A DNA stretch of 64,000 nucleotides from Pseudothauera lacus (GCF_003034845.1 NZ_PZKC01000011.1:1-64000), one strand, 5' to 3'. Numbered from the stretch's first letter, positions 16,540-27,095 are shown. The notes: generated by a model from the sequence alone, not told the origin. Program-made: numbers and translations.

Positions 16540-17901
16540 TCAGTCCTTCTTGACTTCGCTGCGGTCGGCGAGCTTCTGCTCCAGGTAGTGGATGCTGGTG
16601 CCGCCTTCGACGAAGCGGGCATCGAGCATCAGTTCCTGGTGCAGCGGCACGTTGGTCTTGATCCCGGAAACAGCCATCTCCGACAGCGCGATGCGCATGC
16701 GGCGGATTGCCTGCTCGCGGGTGTCGCCGTAGGCGATCAGCTTGCCGATCATGGAGTCGTAATGTGACGGCACCGTGTAGCCGTTGTAGACATGCGAATC
16801 GACGCGGATGCCAGGGCCGCCGGGGGTGTGCCAGTTGGTGATGCGCCCCGGCGAGGGCGTGAACTTGAACGGATCCTCGGCGTTGATGCGGCATTCGATG
16901 GCATGGCCGCGGAAGGCAATGTCGCGCTGCTTGAACCACAGCTTCTCGCCATCGGCGATGCGGATCTGTGCCTGAACGATGTCGATGCCGGTGATCAGCT
17001 CGGAAACCGGGTGTTCGACCTGCACGCGGGTGTTCATCTCGATGAAGAAGAACTCGCCGTTCTCGTACAGGAACTCGAAGGTGCCGGCGCCGCGGTAGCC
17101 GATCTTGCGGCAGGCTTCGGCGCAGCGTTCGCCGATGCGGGCGATCAGCCGGCGCTCGATGCCGGGCGCCGGTGCTTCCTCGATGACCTTCTGGTGGCGG
17201 CGCTGCATCGAGCAGTCGCGCTCGCCCAGATAAACGGCATTGCCGTGCTGGTCGGCGAGCACCTGGATCTCGACGTGGCGCGGGTTCTCCAGGTAGCGTT
17301 CCATGTACACCACGGGGTTGCCGAAGGCCGCGCCGGCCTCCGCCCGCGTGGTGGTGACGGCGTTGAGCAGCGCCGCTTCGGTATGTACCACGCGCATGCC
17401 ACGGCCGCCGCCGCCGCCGGCGGCCTTGATGATCACCGGGTAGCCGACGGCGCGGGCGATCTTGACGATCTCCTTGGGGTCGTCGGGCAGCGCGCCCTCG
17501 GAACCGGGTACGCAGGGTACGCCGGCGGCCTTCATGGCGTCCTTCGCGGAGACCTTGTCGCCCATCAGGCGGATGGTATCGGGGCGCGGGCCGATGAAGA
17601 CGAAGCCTGACTGTTCTGCGCGTTCGGCAAAGTCGGCATTCTCGGAGAGGAAGCCGTAGCCGGGGTGGATGGCCTCGGCGTCGGTGACCTCGGCGGCGGA
17701 GATGATTGCCGGCACGTTGAGATAGCTCATTCCGGAGGGTGCCGGGCCGATGCACACGGACTCGTCGGCGAGCTTGACGTACTTCGCCTCGGTGTCGGCC
17801 TCGGAGTGCACTGCAACCGTGCGGATGCCGAGTTCGCGGCAGGCACGCAGCACCCGCAGGGCGATTTCACCGCGGTTGGCGATCAGGATCTTCTCAAACA
17901 T
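16540..17901 (-). CDS. accC: Acetyl-CoA carboxylase, biotin carboxylase subunit
   Basis: The 453-residue ATP-grasp enzyme carboxylates biotin on AccB. It begins [17 protein letters not shown] and has [11 protein letters not shown] (ATP-binding loop), [15 protein letters not shown] and [13 protein letters not shown]. The length matches AccC (about 450). The start at 17901 follows an unusual 242-bp insertion made of two tandem copies of a 121-bp segment containing this start. The ribosome-binding sequence is a G-run (gggggg), six bases upstream. AccB lies just upstream on the same strand. Confidence 0.96.
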   Translation of the reverse strand: MFEKILIANRGEIALRVLRACRELGIRTVAVHSEADTEAKYVKLADESVCIGPAPSGMSYLNVPAIISAAEVTDAEAIHPGYGFLSENADFAERAEQSGFVFIGPRPDTIRLMGDKVSAKDAMKAAGVPCVPGSEGALPDDPKEIVKIARAVGYPVIIKAAGGGGGRGMRVVHTEAALLNAVTTTRAEAGAAFGNPVVYMERYLENPRHVEIQVLADQHGNAVYLGERDCSMQRRHQKVIEEAPAPGIERRLIARIGERCAEACRKIGYRGAGTFEFLYENGEFFFIEMNTRVQVEHPVSELITGIDIVQAQIRIADGEKLWFKQRDIAFRGHAIECRINAEDPFKFTPSPGRITNWHTPGGPGIRVDSHVYNGYTVPSHYDSMIGKLIAYGDTREQAIRRMRIALSEMAVSGIKTNVPLHQELMLDARFVEGGTSIHYLEQKLADRSEVKKD

Positions 17902-18022
17902 GGGTGCCCCCCGCGCTGAAACCGCCCTCGTGGCCTGCGGCCACGGAGCAATTTGGCTGCGCCGCTGCGCCGCCTGCCGGCGGCTGGTCACCGCGGTTGG
18001 CGATCAGGATCTTCTCAAACAT
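17894..18022 (-). pseudogene. 42-codon reading frame from duplicated accC start (inner copy)
   Basis: This frame begins [11 protein letters not shown] exactly like AccC, then runs into the duplicated spacer ([13 protein letters not shown]) and ends in a stop that overlaps the true accC start as ATGTTTGA. It has a good ribosome-binding site (ggaggg) six bases upstream. It could be translated and couple ribosomes to accC, or it may be a non-functional by-product of the duplication. Confidence 0.55.
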
Positions 18023-18143
18023 GGGTGCCCTCCGCGCTGAAACCGCCCTCGTGGCCTGCGGCCACGGAGCAATTTGACTGCGCCGCTGCGCCGCCTGCCG
18101 GCGGCTGGTTACCGCGGTTGGCGATCAGGATTTTCTCGAACAT
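18015..18143 (-). pseudogene. 42-codon reading frame from duplicated accC start (outer copy)
   Basis: It starts seven bases after the accB stop at the probable ancestral accC position. It keeps the eleven AccC N-terminal codons, then continues as [14 protein letters not shown] and stops over the start of the next copy (ATGTTTGA). The base differences (ttctcgaa versus ttctcaaa) show this copy has diverged slightly from the two inner ones. Confidence 0.55.
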
Positions 18144-18150
18144 GATGCGC

Positions 18151-18603
<453 letters not shown>

Positions 18604-18652
18604 GCTGTTCTCCGGACTGGATGCGGCCCGCGACGGGGCCGTCGTGTGTTGT

Positions 18653-19150
18653 TCAGTGCTGTGCATCCCGCACGAGCGGGAGGGCGAACTCGAGGGCGGC
18701 CAGGTAACCCTGGGCGCCGAGCCCGCAGATGACACCTGCGGCGCGATCCGAAAAATAGGAGTGGTGCCGGAACGGCTCGCGCGCGTGGATGTTGGACAGA
18801 TGCACCTCGACGTAGGGGATGTTCACCGCCGCCAGGGCGTCGCGCAGGGCGACGCTGGTGTGGGTGTAGCCCGCCGGGTTGATGATGATGAAGCCGACGC
18901 CTTCGGTGGCGGCGGCCTGGACGCGATCGATGAGCTGGCCCTCGTGGTTGCTCTGGAAGGATTCCACCACCACGCCCTCGGCGCGCGCGCGGGCTTCCAT
19001 GGCGACATGGATGTCCGCCAGCGTGGTGCGCCCATAGACTTCGGGTTCGCGAGTGCCGAGGAGATTGAGATTGGGGCCGTGAAGAACCAGGATGCGGGCC
19101 GCCGGAGGAGGCGGGGTGTGGTTCTTCTGGGTGCGTTTTGAGCGCGTCAT
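18653..19150 (-). CDS. aroQ: 3-dehydroquinate dehydratase, type II
   Basis: A 165-residue type II enzyme of the shikimate pathway. Motifs are [18 protein letters not shown] (with the catalytic Tyr), [30 protein letters not shown] and HHSYFSDRA. The N-terminus is about 15 residues longer than typical, with no better in-frame start visible. The neighbourhood aroQ-accB-accC is common in proteobacteria. Confidence 0.95.
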   Translation of the reverse strand: MTRSKRTQKNHTPPPPAARILVLHGPNLNLLGTREPEVYGRTTLADIHVAMEARARAEGVVVESFQSNHEGQLIDRVQAAATEGVGFIIINPAGYTHTSVALRDALAAVNIPYVEVHLSNIHAREPFRHHSYFSDRAAGVICGLGAQGYLAALEFALPLVRDAQH

Positions 19151-19213
19151 GGCTGCAAGTTTGCCGCAAATCGCCGCATTTTGTCCACTGCGGCGGGTTC
19201 TTCGGGGACGCTT

Positions 19214-19774
19214 TCAGCTGGCTTGCACGGGCAGCAGTGCGCGAATTCTGCCTTCGAGTTCGTCAGCTTTCAAGGTGCCCAGCTTGATGTAGGCGATCTT
19301 GCCCCCCGGCGCGAGGATGACGGTGAAGGGCAGGGCCTGTGCGGCGTTGCCGAAACTGGCGGCCAGTTGCAGGGTGGCGGTGTCGCCGATCAGCAGGGGG
19401 TAGGGCACCGCATGCTGGGCCTGGAAGGCCGCAACAGCGTCGGCACGGTCGATGGAAAGGCCGACGAACTGCACCGCAGCGTCACTCATGCGCTGGCTGA
19501 CGGCGGCGAAGTCGGGGATTTCCTTGCGGCAGGGCGGGCACCAGGTGGCCCAGAAGTTGACCACCAGCACCTTGTCCTGCCACTGCGCCAGCGCCTGCGG
19601 CGTGCCGTCGAGATCGGGCAGGGTGAGCGCCATCAGGCTGGCGCCGGCTTCGGGGGCAACCGCTGGCGCGCTCATCTCGGCTGCCGGGGCAGGGGTGTCG
19701 CGGCTCCAGTAACCGGCGGCTGCGGCTGTCGCGGCAACCACAGTAACGAGGGCAAGTTGTGCTGCTTGCTTCAT
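19214..19774 (-). CDS. TlpA/ResA-type periplasmic thioredoxin
   Basis: The 186-residue product has an N-terminal membrane anchor (ALVTVVAATAAAAGYW) and a thioredoxin-like domain with the redox motif WATWCPPCRKEIP. The C-terminal section IVILAPGGKIAYIKLG-like (here FTVILAPGGKIAYIK) contains the cis-Pro region. Such proteins reduce disulfides in the periplasm, for example in cytochrome c maturation, but the target is not shown here. The start overlaps the upstream gene's stop as ATGA. Confidence 0.88.
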   Translation of the reverse strand: MKQAAQLALVTVVAATAAAAGYWSRDTPAPAAEMSAPAVAPEAGASLMALTLPDLDGTPQALAQWQDKVLVVNFWATWCPPCRKEIPDFAAVSQRMSDAAVQFVGLSIDRADAVAAFQAQHAVPYPLLIGDTATLQLAASFGNAAQALPFTVILAPGGKIAYIKLGTLKADELEGRIRALLPVQAS

Positions 19775-20382
19775 TCTTTTTCTTCCATGTTGCGGCCATC
19801 TGCGGCGATCAGTGCTTCGACCTGCGCCGTGCGTGCGCGTTCGTGGGCCTTGCGGGCGACGCGCTGCTGGCCATCCGGATAGATCGCCAGACGCACCGGG
19901 ATGTCGTCCCAGTCGAAGCTGAGCACCGTTTCCGGCGGATTGGCGCCGGGATGGCGTGGTTTGCGGTGTTCGTAGGCGACGTTTTCGTTGAGGAAATAGA
20001 TCTCCACTTCCTTGGCGCTTTCGGGGAACAGGTCGATCTCGATCTCGGCATAGCGCCCCGCGGTGCCGTCGAGCACGGCGCCGGTCAGATAGGGGCGGAA
20101 AGCCTCCAGTTCGCGCATGATCTCCACCGCCGCGCAGCGCATCTCGTGCACCCGGGCGTCGTGTTCGTCGTCCTGGAACAGGGCCTGCCAGGCGCGCAGC
20201 TCGGTTTCGACCTCTTCGTTGGTGGGCAGGGCGTCGCCAACCCCGGCGCCGAGCTGGCGGGCAGCCTTGCGCTTGGCGAAGAGGTAGTCGCGGATGCCAT
20301 CCTCGGCCATCATGCGCGCCGCCAGGGCGGCGATTTCGCGCCGCAGGGTGGCGCTGCGCGGTGGGCTTGCGTGAGAGGCCAT
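19771..20382 (-). CDS. Conserved hypothetical protein
   Basis: A 203-residue soluble protein with no family I can name. It is rich in charged residues, with LRREIAALAARMMAEDGIRDYLFAKRKAARQLG at the N-terminus (described, not assigned) and a C-terminal half with EIEIDLFPESAKEVEIYFLNE. There is no signal peptide or membrane helix. It begins the minus-strand run leading to dgkA and diverges from mpl with 91 bp between starts, suggesting a shared regulatory region. The internal sequence MMAEDGIRDYLFAKRKAA suggests nucleotidyltransferase-associated proteins, but that is weak. Confidence 0.7.
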   Translation of the reverse strand: MASHASPPRSATLRREIAALAARMMAEDGIRDYLFAKRKAARQLGAGVGDALPTNEEVETELRAWQALFQDDEHDARVHEMRCAAVEIMRELEAFRPYLTGAVLDGTAGRYAEIEIDLFPESAKEVEIYFLNENVAYEHRKPRHPGANPPETVLSFDWDDIPVRLAIYPDGQQRVARKAHERARTAQVEALIAADGRNMEEKE

Positions 20383-20473
20383 GGGCAGGGAAGGGCGCGG
20401 TCGCCTTCGGGTAGAATCGCGCCCATTGTACACGGGCCGGTTGCGCAGGCATGACGGCCTCAACGGAGTTTCC

Positions 20474-21835
20474 ATGCACATCCACATTCTCGGCATCTGC
20501 GGCACCTTCATGGGCGGCGTGGCGCTGCTCGCGCGAGCCGCCGGACATGTCGTGACCGGCTGCGACGCCAACGTCTATCCGCCGATGAGCACCCAGCTCG
20601 AAGAGCAGGGCATCCGCCTCGTCGAGGGCTACGACCCCGCCCAGCTCGACCTGGCGGCCGACGTCTACGTCGTCGGCAACGCCATCTCGCGCGGCAATCC
20701 CCTGCTCGAAGCCATCCTCGATCGCGGCCTGCCCTACGTCTCGGGGCCGCAGTGGCTGGCCGAACACGTGCTGGCCGGGCGCTGGGTGCTGGCCGTGGCC
20801 GGCACCCACGGCAAGACCACAACCACCGCGCTGCTGGCCTGGATGCTTGAGGATGCCGGGCTCAATCCTGGCTTCCTGGTCGGCGGCGTGCCGCAGAACT
20901 TCGGCGTGTCGGCGCGCCTCACCGAGTCACCCTTCTTCGTCATCGAGGCGGACGAGTACGACACCGCCTTCTGCGACAAGCGGTCGAAGTTCGTCCATTA
21001 CCGCCCGCGAACCGCCATCCTCAATAATCTTGAGTTCGATCACGCAGACATATTCGCCGATCTGGCGGCGATCGAGACGCAGTTTCATCATCTTGTGCGC
21101 ATCATGCCGGGCGCCGGGCGCATCGTCGCCAATGCCGCCGAGCCCGCGCTGGCGCGGGTGCTGGCGCGCGGCTGCTGGTCGGAACTGGAATGGTTCGACA
21201 GCGCCGCGGGGTGGTCCGCCAGTGAGGGCGAGGATGCCGCGCAGGCGGTGTTCTGCCTGCAGGGGCGTGAGCTTGGTCGTGCGCAGATGCCGCTGGCCGG
21301 CCGCCACAACCGCAGCAACGCACTGGCCGCCATTGCCGCCGCCCGCCATGTCGGCGTACCGCCGGAGCAGGCCATTGCCAGCCTGAACCGCTTTGCCGGC
21401 ATCAAGCGCCGCCTGGAGGTGCGTGGCGTGATCGAGGGCGTCACCGTGTACGACGACTTCGCCCATCACCCCACCGCCATCGCCCTGACCATCGAGGGCC
21501 TGCGCCGCCGCCAGCCCGCGGGGCGCATCCTTGCGGTGCTGGAGCCGCGCTCCAATACCATGAAACTGGGGGTCATGAAGGCGCAACTGCCCGCCAGTCT
21601 CGCCCACGCCGACCAGGTCTATTGCTACGGCAAGGGCCTGGACTGGGACGTTGGCGCAGCCCTCGCCCCGCTGGGCGAGCGCGCAGCCTGCTTCGACGAT
21701 CTCGACGCCCTGGTCGCCGCCGCCAGCGCAGCGGCGCAGGCAGGCGATCACCTGCTGGTGATGAGCAATGGCGGTTTCGGCGGTGTGCACGGCAAACTGC
21801 TCGACGCCCTGGCGCGGCGCGCGGCACCGAACTGA
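20474..21835 (+). CDS. mpl: UDP-N-acetylmuramate:L-Ala-gamma-D-Glu-meso-DAP ligase
   Basis: The 453-residue Mur-ligase enzyme reuses the cell wall tripeptide by joining it to UDP-MurNAc. It has HILGICGTFMGG at the N-terminus, the ATP loop [30 protein letters not shown], and the C-terminal DDFAHHPTAI. FCDKRSKFVHYRP is characteristic of Mpl rather than MurC, which is separately encoded at 45905. The ATG at 20474 follows the sequence acggag. Confidence 0.95.
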   Translation: MHIHILGICGTFMGGVALLARAAGHVVTGCDANVYPPMSTQLEEQGIRLVEGYDPAQLDLAADVYVVGNAISRGNPLLEAILDRGLPYVSGPQWLAEHVLAGRWVLAVAGTHGKTTTTALLAWMLEDAGLNPGFLVGGVPQNFGVSARLTESPFFVIEADEYDTAFCDKRSKFVHYRPRTAILNNLEFDHADIFADLAAIETQFHHLVRIMPGAGRIVANAAEPALARVLARGCWSELEWFDSAAGWSASEGEDAAQAVFCLQGRELGRAQMPLAGRHNRSNALAAIAAARHVGVPPEQAIASLNRFAGIKRRLEVRGVIEGVTVYDDFAHHPTAIALTIEGLRRRQPAGRILAVLEPRSNTMKLGVMKAQLPASLAHADQVYCYGKGLDWDVGAALAPLGERAACFDDLDALVAAASAAAQAGDHLLVMSNGGFGGVHGKLLDALARRAAPN

Positions 21836-21843
21836 CGCAGGTT

Positions 21844-22734
21844 TCAGCGCATCGTGGCGGTGTCGGCTACGGCGAGGCCATCAACCCAGTCGTCCACCAA
21901 CTGGCGCACTTCATCCGGCCGCTCGGTAAGCGGCCAGTGCTGGCAGTCGATGTCGCGCACCTGCGCGCCCGCGCTGCGCAAGGCGGCGGCCATGCGGGCG
22001 CCGTCGGCAAAGGTGGCGGCGCGCGAGAGCAGGGCCAGCATGGGGATGCCGGTAGGCAACGGCGGCGAGCGGAACATCTCTACCAGATCCTGCAGATACA
22101 CCGCTAGCGGTACATGGCGGAGATCGGCACGGGCCGAACTGTAGCGGCGGATGAAGGCTGCGGTGTCCTGCTGGCTGAGCAGCGCATGACGCGCCATCTC
22201 GTCGAGCGCGTGCAGATCCAGCGGCGGCAACGCGCCGCGGTGAACGCCCATGGCGTTGAGGGCGCGCACGACGCGGGCGGCGACGCCGATCAGCGGCGCC
22301 GTGCCGCCCAGCAGGCGCCAGCGCCCGCGCAGGGCGGCGCGGAACACCGGATCGATCAGCACCAGCGCCGCGCACATGGCCGTGTGGCGGGCGGCGAAGC
22401 GCAGGGCCACCTGCGCCCCCATGCTGTGGCCAAGGACGATGGCGCGGCGATGGCCAAGGTGGGCCAGCACCGCGCTCAGATCCGCACACCAGCGTTCGGT
22501 GTCGATCGCCGAGCGTGTCAGCGCTTCGCCATGACCGCGCAGATCGACGGCAATCAGATCGTGCGTCTGCGCCAGCGCACTGGCGCACATGAACTCCCGC
22601 CAGCGCGTGCGGTTGCTCGCCAGGCCGTGCACCATCAGCAGCGCCGGAAGCCCCTGCGGCTGCGCCGCCCGCACTACGGCGCAGGCGATGCGGCCATGGT
22701 CGTGATGAAAGTGGAGCGCTTGCAGATCTGGCAT
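21844..22734 (-). CDS. Alpha/beta hydrolase
   Basis: The 296-residue protein has the alpha/beta-hydrolase order: oxyanion HGLASNRTRW, then DLRGHGEA, the nucleophile elbow GHSMGA (Ser), and a late His in CQHWPL. No signal peptide is visible. Substrate cannot be deduced; the family includes esterases, epoxide hydrolases and haloperoxidases. It is convergent with mpl (8 bp) and faces a gene-poor region upstream that should hold its promoter. Confidence 0.82.
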   Translation of the reverse strand: MPDLQALHFHHDHGRIACAVVRAAQPQGLPALLMVHGLASNRTRWREFMCASALAQTHDLIAVDLRGHGEALTRSAIDTERWCADLSAVLAHLGHRRAIVLGHSMGAQVALRFAARHTAMCAALVLIDPVFRAALRGRWRLLGGTAPLIGVAARVVRALNAMGVHRGALPPLDLHALDEMARHALLSQQDTAAFIRRYSSARADLRHVPLAVYLQDLVEMFRSPPLPTGIPMLALLSRAATFADGARMAAALRSAGAQVRDIDCQHWPLTERPDEVRQLVDDWVDGLAVADTATMR

Positions 22735-22768
22735 GGGGCGTCTCGCGCGGGTGGGGCCAATCAGTGCC

Positions 22769-22903
22769 TATTAACCCGGCAATCAAATACCGTTCGGGCC
22801 TGTCGAAGCCCAGTCGGCACGAACGCCCTTCGACAAGGCTCTCCTGAGCGTAGCCGAAGGGCTCAGGGCGAACGGAATAGCGTATTTCGTTGCCGGGTTA
22901 ATA
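22769..22903. repeat. 135-bp element with 22-bp terminal inverted repeats
   Basis: The ends (22769-22790 and 22882-22903) are inverted repeats matching at 20 of 22 positions, beginning tattaacccggcaa. The interior includes gcccttcgacaaggct and ccgaagggctcaggg, a type of hairpin-forming repeat scattered in many proteobacterial genomes. No coding capacity. It may fold into a long hairpin and end transcription near the hydrolase promoter. Confidence 0.7.
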
Positions 22904-23732
22904 AGCGGACCGGTGTGGGACAGGTCGCTGCGGTTGCGGTTCTGCTCCCGAGCGCGCATTCCGCGTGCGCCGTTACACCGCTTCCCGGAACATCGACGTC
23001 GACAACCCGCCATGCCGCTGCTTTGCTCACACTGGCACGTCACTAGGAGGTCGAGGCGCCGTCGTGGTGCGCTGCATGGACTGAGCGGCGCCGAAGGCGT
23101 AGCTGACACTACGTCGAGGCGGCGTGAGGGAGTACGGCGTGCCACGGCGAGTGCATCGGCACCCGTAGCAGGGATGGTGTGAGAAATGCGGGCTGGAACA
23201 CCAAGCATGGCAAAGCGCAGGCCGCAGGGCAAATAGGCATGCAGTCGCCCTGCGTGGGGTTTCCCTGGTCGCTGGCTTAAGCAGCTTGTAGATTGCCCCG
23301 GAGCTAAATAACGGCTCCCCCGGTTTGCAGACGCAGGCTGCCCGGCCGGTTGCCGATAGAGGCGGTCTTTCCAACGTCCGCCCTGCGGACGCGACTGCGG
23401 CTGGGGGGTGACTGTTGCGGCCAGGTGGCTGTGTCAGGCTGCGGAAAGTGCTTGGATCAGGTGCGGGTTGATGAAGAGCTTCTCCCGTCCGGCCTTCATC
23501 TCGCTGATCGGACGTGTCGACGGATTCGACATGATATCGTGTCGTGTCGAAAAACAGCCATATTCTCTACAAGTCAGGCTCGGTTGAGCGGTGTCCAGGG
23601 GGAGTGAGGTGGAGAGGTTGGAACGAGCAGTAGAGGCGGGAATGCACCGATTGCGGGGTGTGCCAGGGTCGCAGATTGCGGCGGGATTTGCTCGCCTCGG
23701 ACTTTGACCCGCTTGCTGACGGGGCGCCAGAA
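22904..23732. other. Gene-poor region with a dispersed repeat and a short relic frame
   Basis: I see no credible gene in these 830 bases. Bases 23060-23195 are a copy (R3) of the repeat also found at 2276-2377 and 4765-4885. A 32-codon minus-strand frame at 23434-23532 ends KAGREKLFINPHLIQALSAA. It has some resemblance to C-terminal tails of Fic-type proteins and may be a gene remnant, but that is weak. Codon and base composition suggests decayed accessory DNA. Confidence 0.45.
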
Positions 23733-23841
23733 AAAACAACGGCTGCCCGGTCGTACCGGTGCAGCCGTTTCTGCCTCAGGATTCAAGGTGGTGTCTGGTG
23801 GGCCCTGCGGGACTCGAACCCGCAACCAAAGGATTATGAGT
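23733..23841. repeat. 109-bp direct repeat, distal copy (att-like)
   Basis: This stretch is identical over 109 bases to 24882-24990. It contains the 3' 45 bases of a tRNA gene on the minus strand plus its terminator. Together the copies bound 1040 bp containing a toxin-antitoxin pair, as expected of attachment sites left by tRNA-targeted integration. Confidence 0.92.
23796..23840 (-). pseudogene. 3' fragment of a tRNA gene (CAT anticodon)
   Basis: The 45-base fragment runs from the anticodon region through the T-arm to the CCA end and is identical to the intact gene at 24945-25021. The 5' half is absent and replaced by unrelated sequence, so no tRNA can form. It is part of the 109-bp direct repeat. 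Confidence 0.92.
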
Positions 23842-24010
23842 TCGTCGCCAACGTGCCATGCCTAGGAAAATCAAGCATAGGGGAGCGTAAGCTACAGAAC
23901 AAAAAAGTAAGCCGAGACAGTAGTTTAGCGCAGCTTGAAGAAGGTGGGAAAAACTAAGCCCTGTGCCGCTGGAGTACCGCCATCCGAGGCGATCTTGAAC
24001 CCATAGGCAG

Positions 24011-24439
24011 TCACGGCGACGGCTCCCACGGATTGACGATGGTCACTCCCGTCGGCTTGAAATCGGCCACGTTACGCGTTACCACGGTCATGCCGTGCAC
24101 CAGCGCCGTAGCCGCGATGAGCGCATCACGGTCGCCGCGCTTGTCTGGTACATGCAGCCGAGCGCAGCGCTGCGCCACAGCGGTATCGATCGGCAGTGTG
24201 CGCCCGGAGAACTCGGGTAATACGTGCTGCTCCAGCCATGAGCGCAGCATGGCCCCTTGGGTAGCGTCCTTGCGTTCAATCGACTGAACGCCAAGCTCCA
24301 ACTCCATGATGGTGATGGCCGATACGAAGAGGTCGGCGGCATCGACGCTTTCCGTCCATGCCGTCACATTCCCATCAGCCTTGCCAAGCCGTACCTTGCG
24401 CAACTCGGACAGCACGTTGGTATCGAGTACATACATCAT
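24011..24439 (-). CDS. VapC-type PIN domain toxin
   Basis: The 142-residue PIN-domain protein has MYVLDTNVLSE (acidic Asp 6), a central SAITIMELELG (Glu 46), GDRDALIAATALVHGM and TRNVADF, giving the usual acidic metal-binding set of a ribonuclease. VapC toxins cleave tRNA or rRNA and are held inactive by their antitoxin. The start overlaps the antitoxin stop as ATGA. It lies between the tRNA-derived direct repeats, so it is likely acquired. Confidence 0.92.
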   Translation of the reverse strand: MMYVLDTNVLSELRKVRLGKADGNVTAWTESVDAADLFVSAITIMELELGVQSIERKDATQGAMLRSWLEQHVLPEFSGRTLPIDTAVAQRCARLHVPDKRGDRDALIAATALVHGMTVVTRNVADFKPTGVTIVNPWEPSP

Positions 24440-24690
24440 GAGAGGTCAGCCGGCCGGGCTCCAATGGTCACGCGCGGTGGCTCAAACTCGATGTCCGCAA
24501 CATCCGGCATCGCCAGCGCGTCGGCAATGTTGCGCCGCTGCTTCGTCAACCGTTGATAGTCATCGAAGCTCAACAGCACGTGAGCAGGTTTACCGCGATC
24601 CGTGATGAACACCGGGCCGCTCTTGGTGGCCTTCTTCGCTCGTGTCACGTCCTGGTTCAACTCTCGACTAGATAGGGTCGTGATGGCCAT
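24436..24690 (-). CDS. Phd/YefM-type antitoxin
   Basis: An 84-residue protein. The N-terminus (TLSSRELNQDVTRAKKA and PVFITDRGKPAHVLLSFDDY) is the Phd/YefM fold that binds operator DNA, and the C-terminus should neutralise the toxin. It precedes the PIN toxin with a 4-base overlap. An inverted repeat 23-42 bp upstream of the start is a candidate operator, consistent with autoregulation typical of these modules. Confidence 0.9.
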   Translation of the reverse strand: MAITTLSSRELNQDVTRAKKATKSGPVFITDRGKPAHVLLSFDDYQRLTKQRRNIADALAMPDVADIEFEPPRVTIGARPADLS

Positions 24691-24712
24691 AGAGCACCTC
24701 CAACATCAGCAA

Positions 24713-24732
24713 TTGTAGGTACGTTACTACAA
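24713..24732. promoter_or_regulatory. Candidate operator of the toxin-antitoxin pair
   Basis: The sequence ttgtaggtacgttactacaa has perfect six-base arms (ttgtag/ctacaa) around a near-palindromic centre (gtacgt). It lies just upstream of the antitoxin start in an AT-richer patch. Its position fits autorepression by the antitoxin or complex. Confidence 0.55.
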
Positions 24733-24881
24733 ATCTGATTGAGAGGCAAGTGCTGATCAAGGCGAGGGGGCGGGAGCTGCCAGTCTGACGTATCTCCCCG
24801 TCACTATCTATGCCGCTTCACGTGGTGAACGGGGTAGTGTTTTTAACCGGCGCCCTGTCGTGGTCGAGTCCTGCCGCCAAT

Positions 24882-24918
24882 AAAACAACGGCTGCCCGGT
24901 CGTACCGGTGCAGCCGTT
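24882..24918 (-). terminator. Rho-independent terminator after the tRNA gene
   Basis: On the minus strand a hairpin with perfect nine-base arms (aacggctgc/gcagccgtt) is followed by gtttt. It lies 27 bases beyond the tRNA CCA end. The same hairpin is duplicated at 23733-23769. Confidence 0.8.
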
Positions 24919-24990
24919 TCTGCCTCAGGATTCAAGGTGGTGTCTGGTGGGCCCTGCGGGACTCGAACCCGCAACCAAAGGATTATGAGT
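24882..24990. repeat. 109-bp direct repeat, tRNA-proximal copy (att-like)
   Basis: It is identical to 23733-23841, offset by 1149 bp. It covers the 3' 46 bases of the intact tRNA gene and the terminator beyond it. Identity stops one base past the anticodon-proximal gattatgag. Confidence 0.92.
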
Positions 24991-25021
24991 CCTCTGCTCT
25001 AACCGATTGAGCTAAAGGCCC
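24945..25021 (-). tRNA. tRNA with CAT anticodon (tRNA-Ile2 likely)
   Basis: The 77-base gene folds as a cloverleaf: acceptor arm gggcctt with its 3' partner agggccc (one G-T pair), D-loop gctcaatcggttagagc, anticodon loop ctcataa, T-arm gggttcgagtccc and encoded CCA. Anticodon CAT fits elongator Met or, after lysidine modification, Ile2; the arms look more like Ile2, but the two are hard to separate by eye. It lies 32 bp after rpoD, and its 3' part is duplicated at 23796-23840. Confidence 0.9.
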
Positions 25022-25023
25022 GC

Positions 25024-25043
25024 GCGCCCGCCGGGGCGGGCGC
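25024..25043. terminator. GC-rich palindrome between rpoD and the tRNA gene
   Basis: A 20-base palindrome with nine-base arms (gcgcccgcc/ggcgggcgc) lies 10 bp past the rpoD stop. No T-run follows it in the minus-strand direction, so it may be an attenuator or processing hairpin as much as a terminator. Confidence 0.45.
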
Positions 25044-25053
25044 GGGAAGGGCT

Positions 25054-27045
<1,992 letters not shown>

Positions 27046-27089
27046 AGCGCTCCTCGGTTCTGGGGGCAGAATGATTGGGTAAACAGGGA

Positions 27090-27095
27090 ATTATA
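27090..27095 (-). promoter_or_regulatory. Possible -10 element for rpoD
   Basis: A perfect TATAAT is present on the minus strand between the dnaG stop and the rpoD start. No convincing -35 lies 16-18 bp upstream, so it is only a weak candidate. Confidence 0.35.

Larger units (their letters stand above)
17869..18144. repeat. 121-bp tandem duplication spanning the accC start
   Basis: Two adjacent 121-bp units (17869-17989 and 17990-18110) differ at only a few positions. A third partial copy (18111-18144) contains the first eleven codons of accC. Each unit holds the accC start region on the minus strand, preceded by about 85 bp of GC-rich, partly palindromic spacer. The ancestral accC start was probably at 18143, seven bases after the accB stop. 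Confidence 0.93.

Noticed and set aside
23796-23840. A second functional tRNA gene
   Set aside because: Only the 3' 45 bases are present; the acceptor 5' strand and D-arm are missing.
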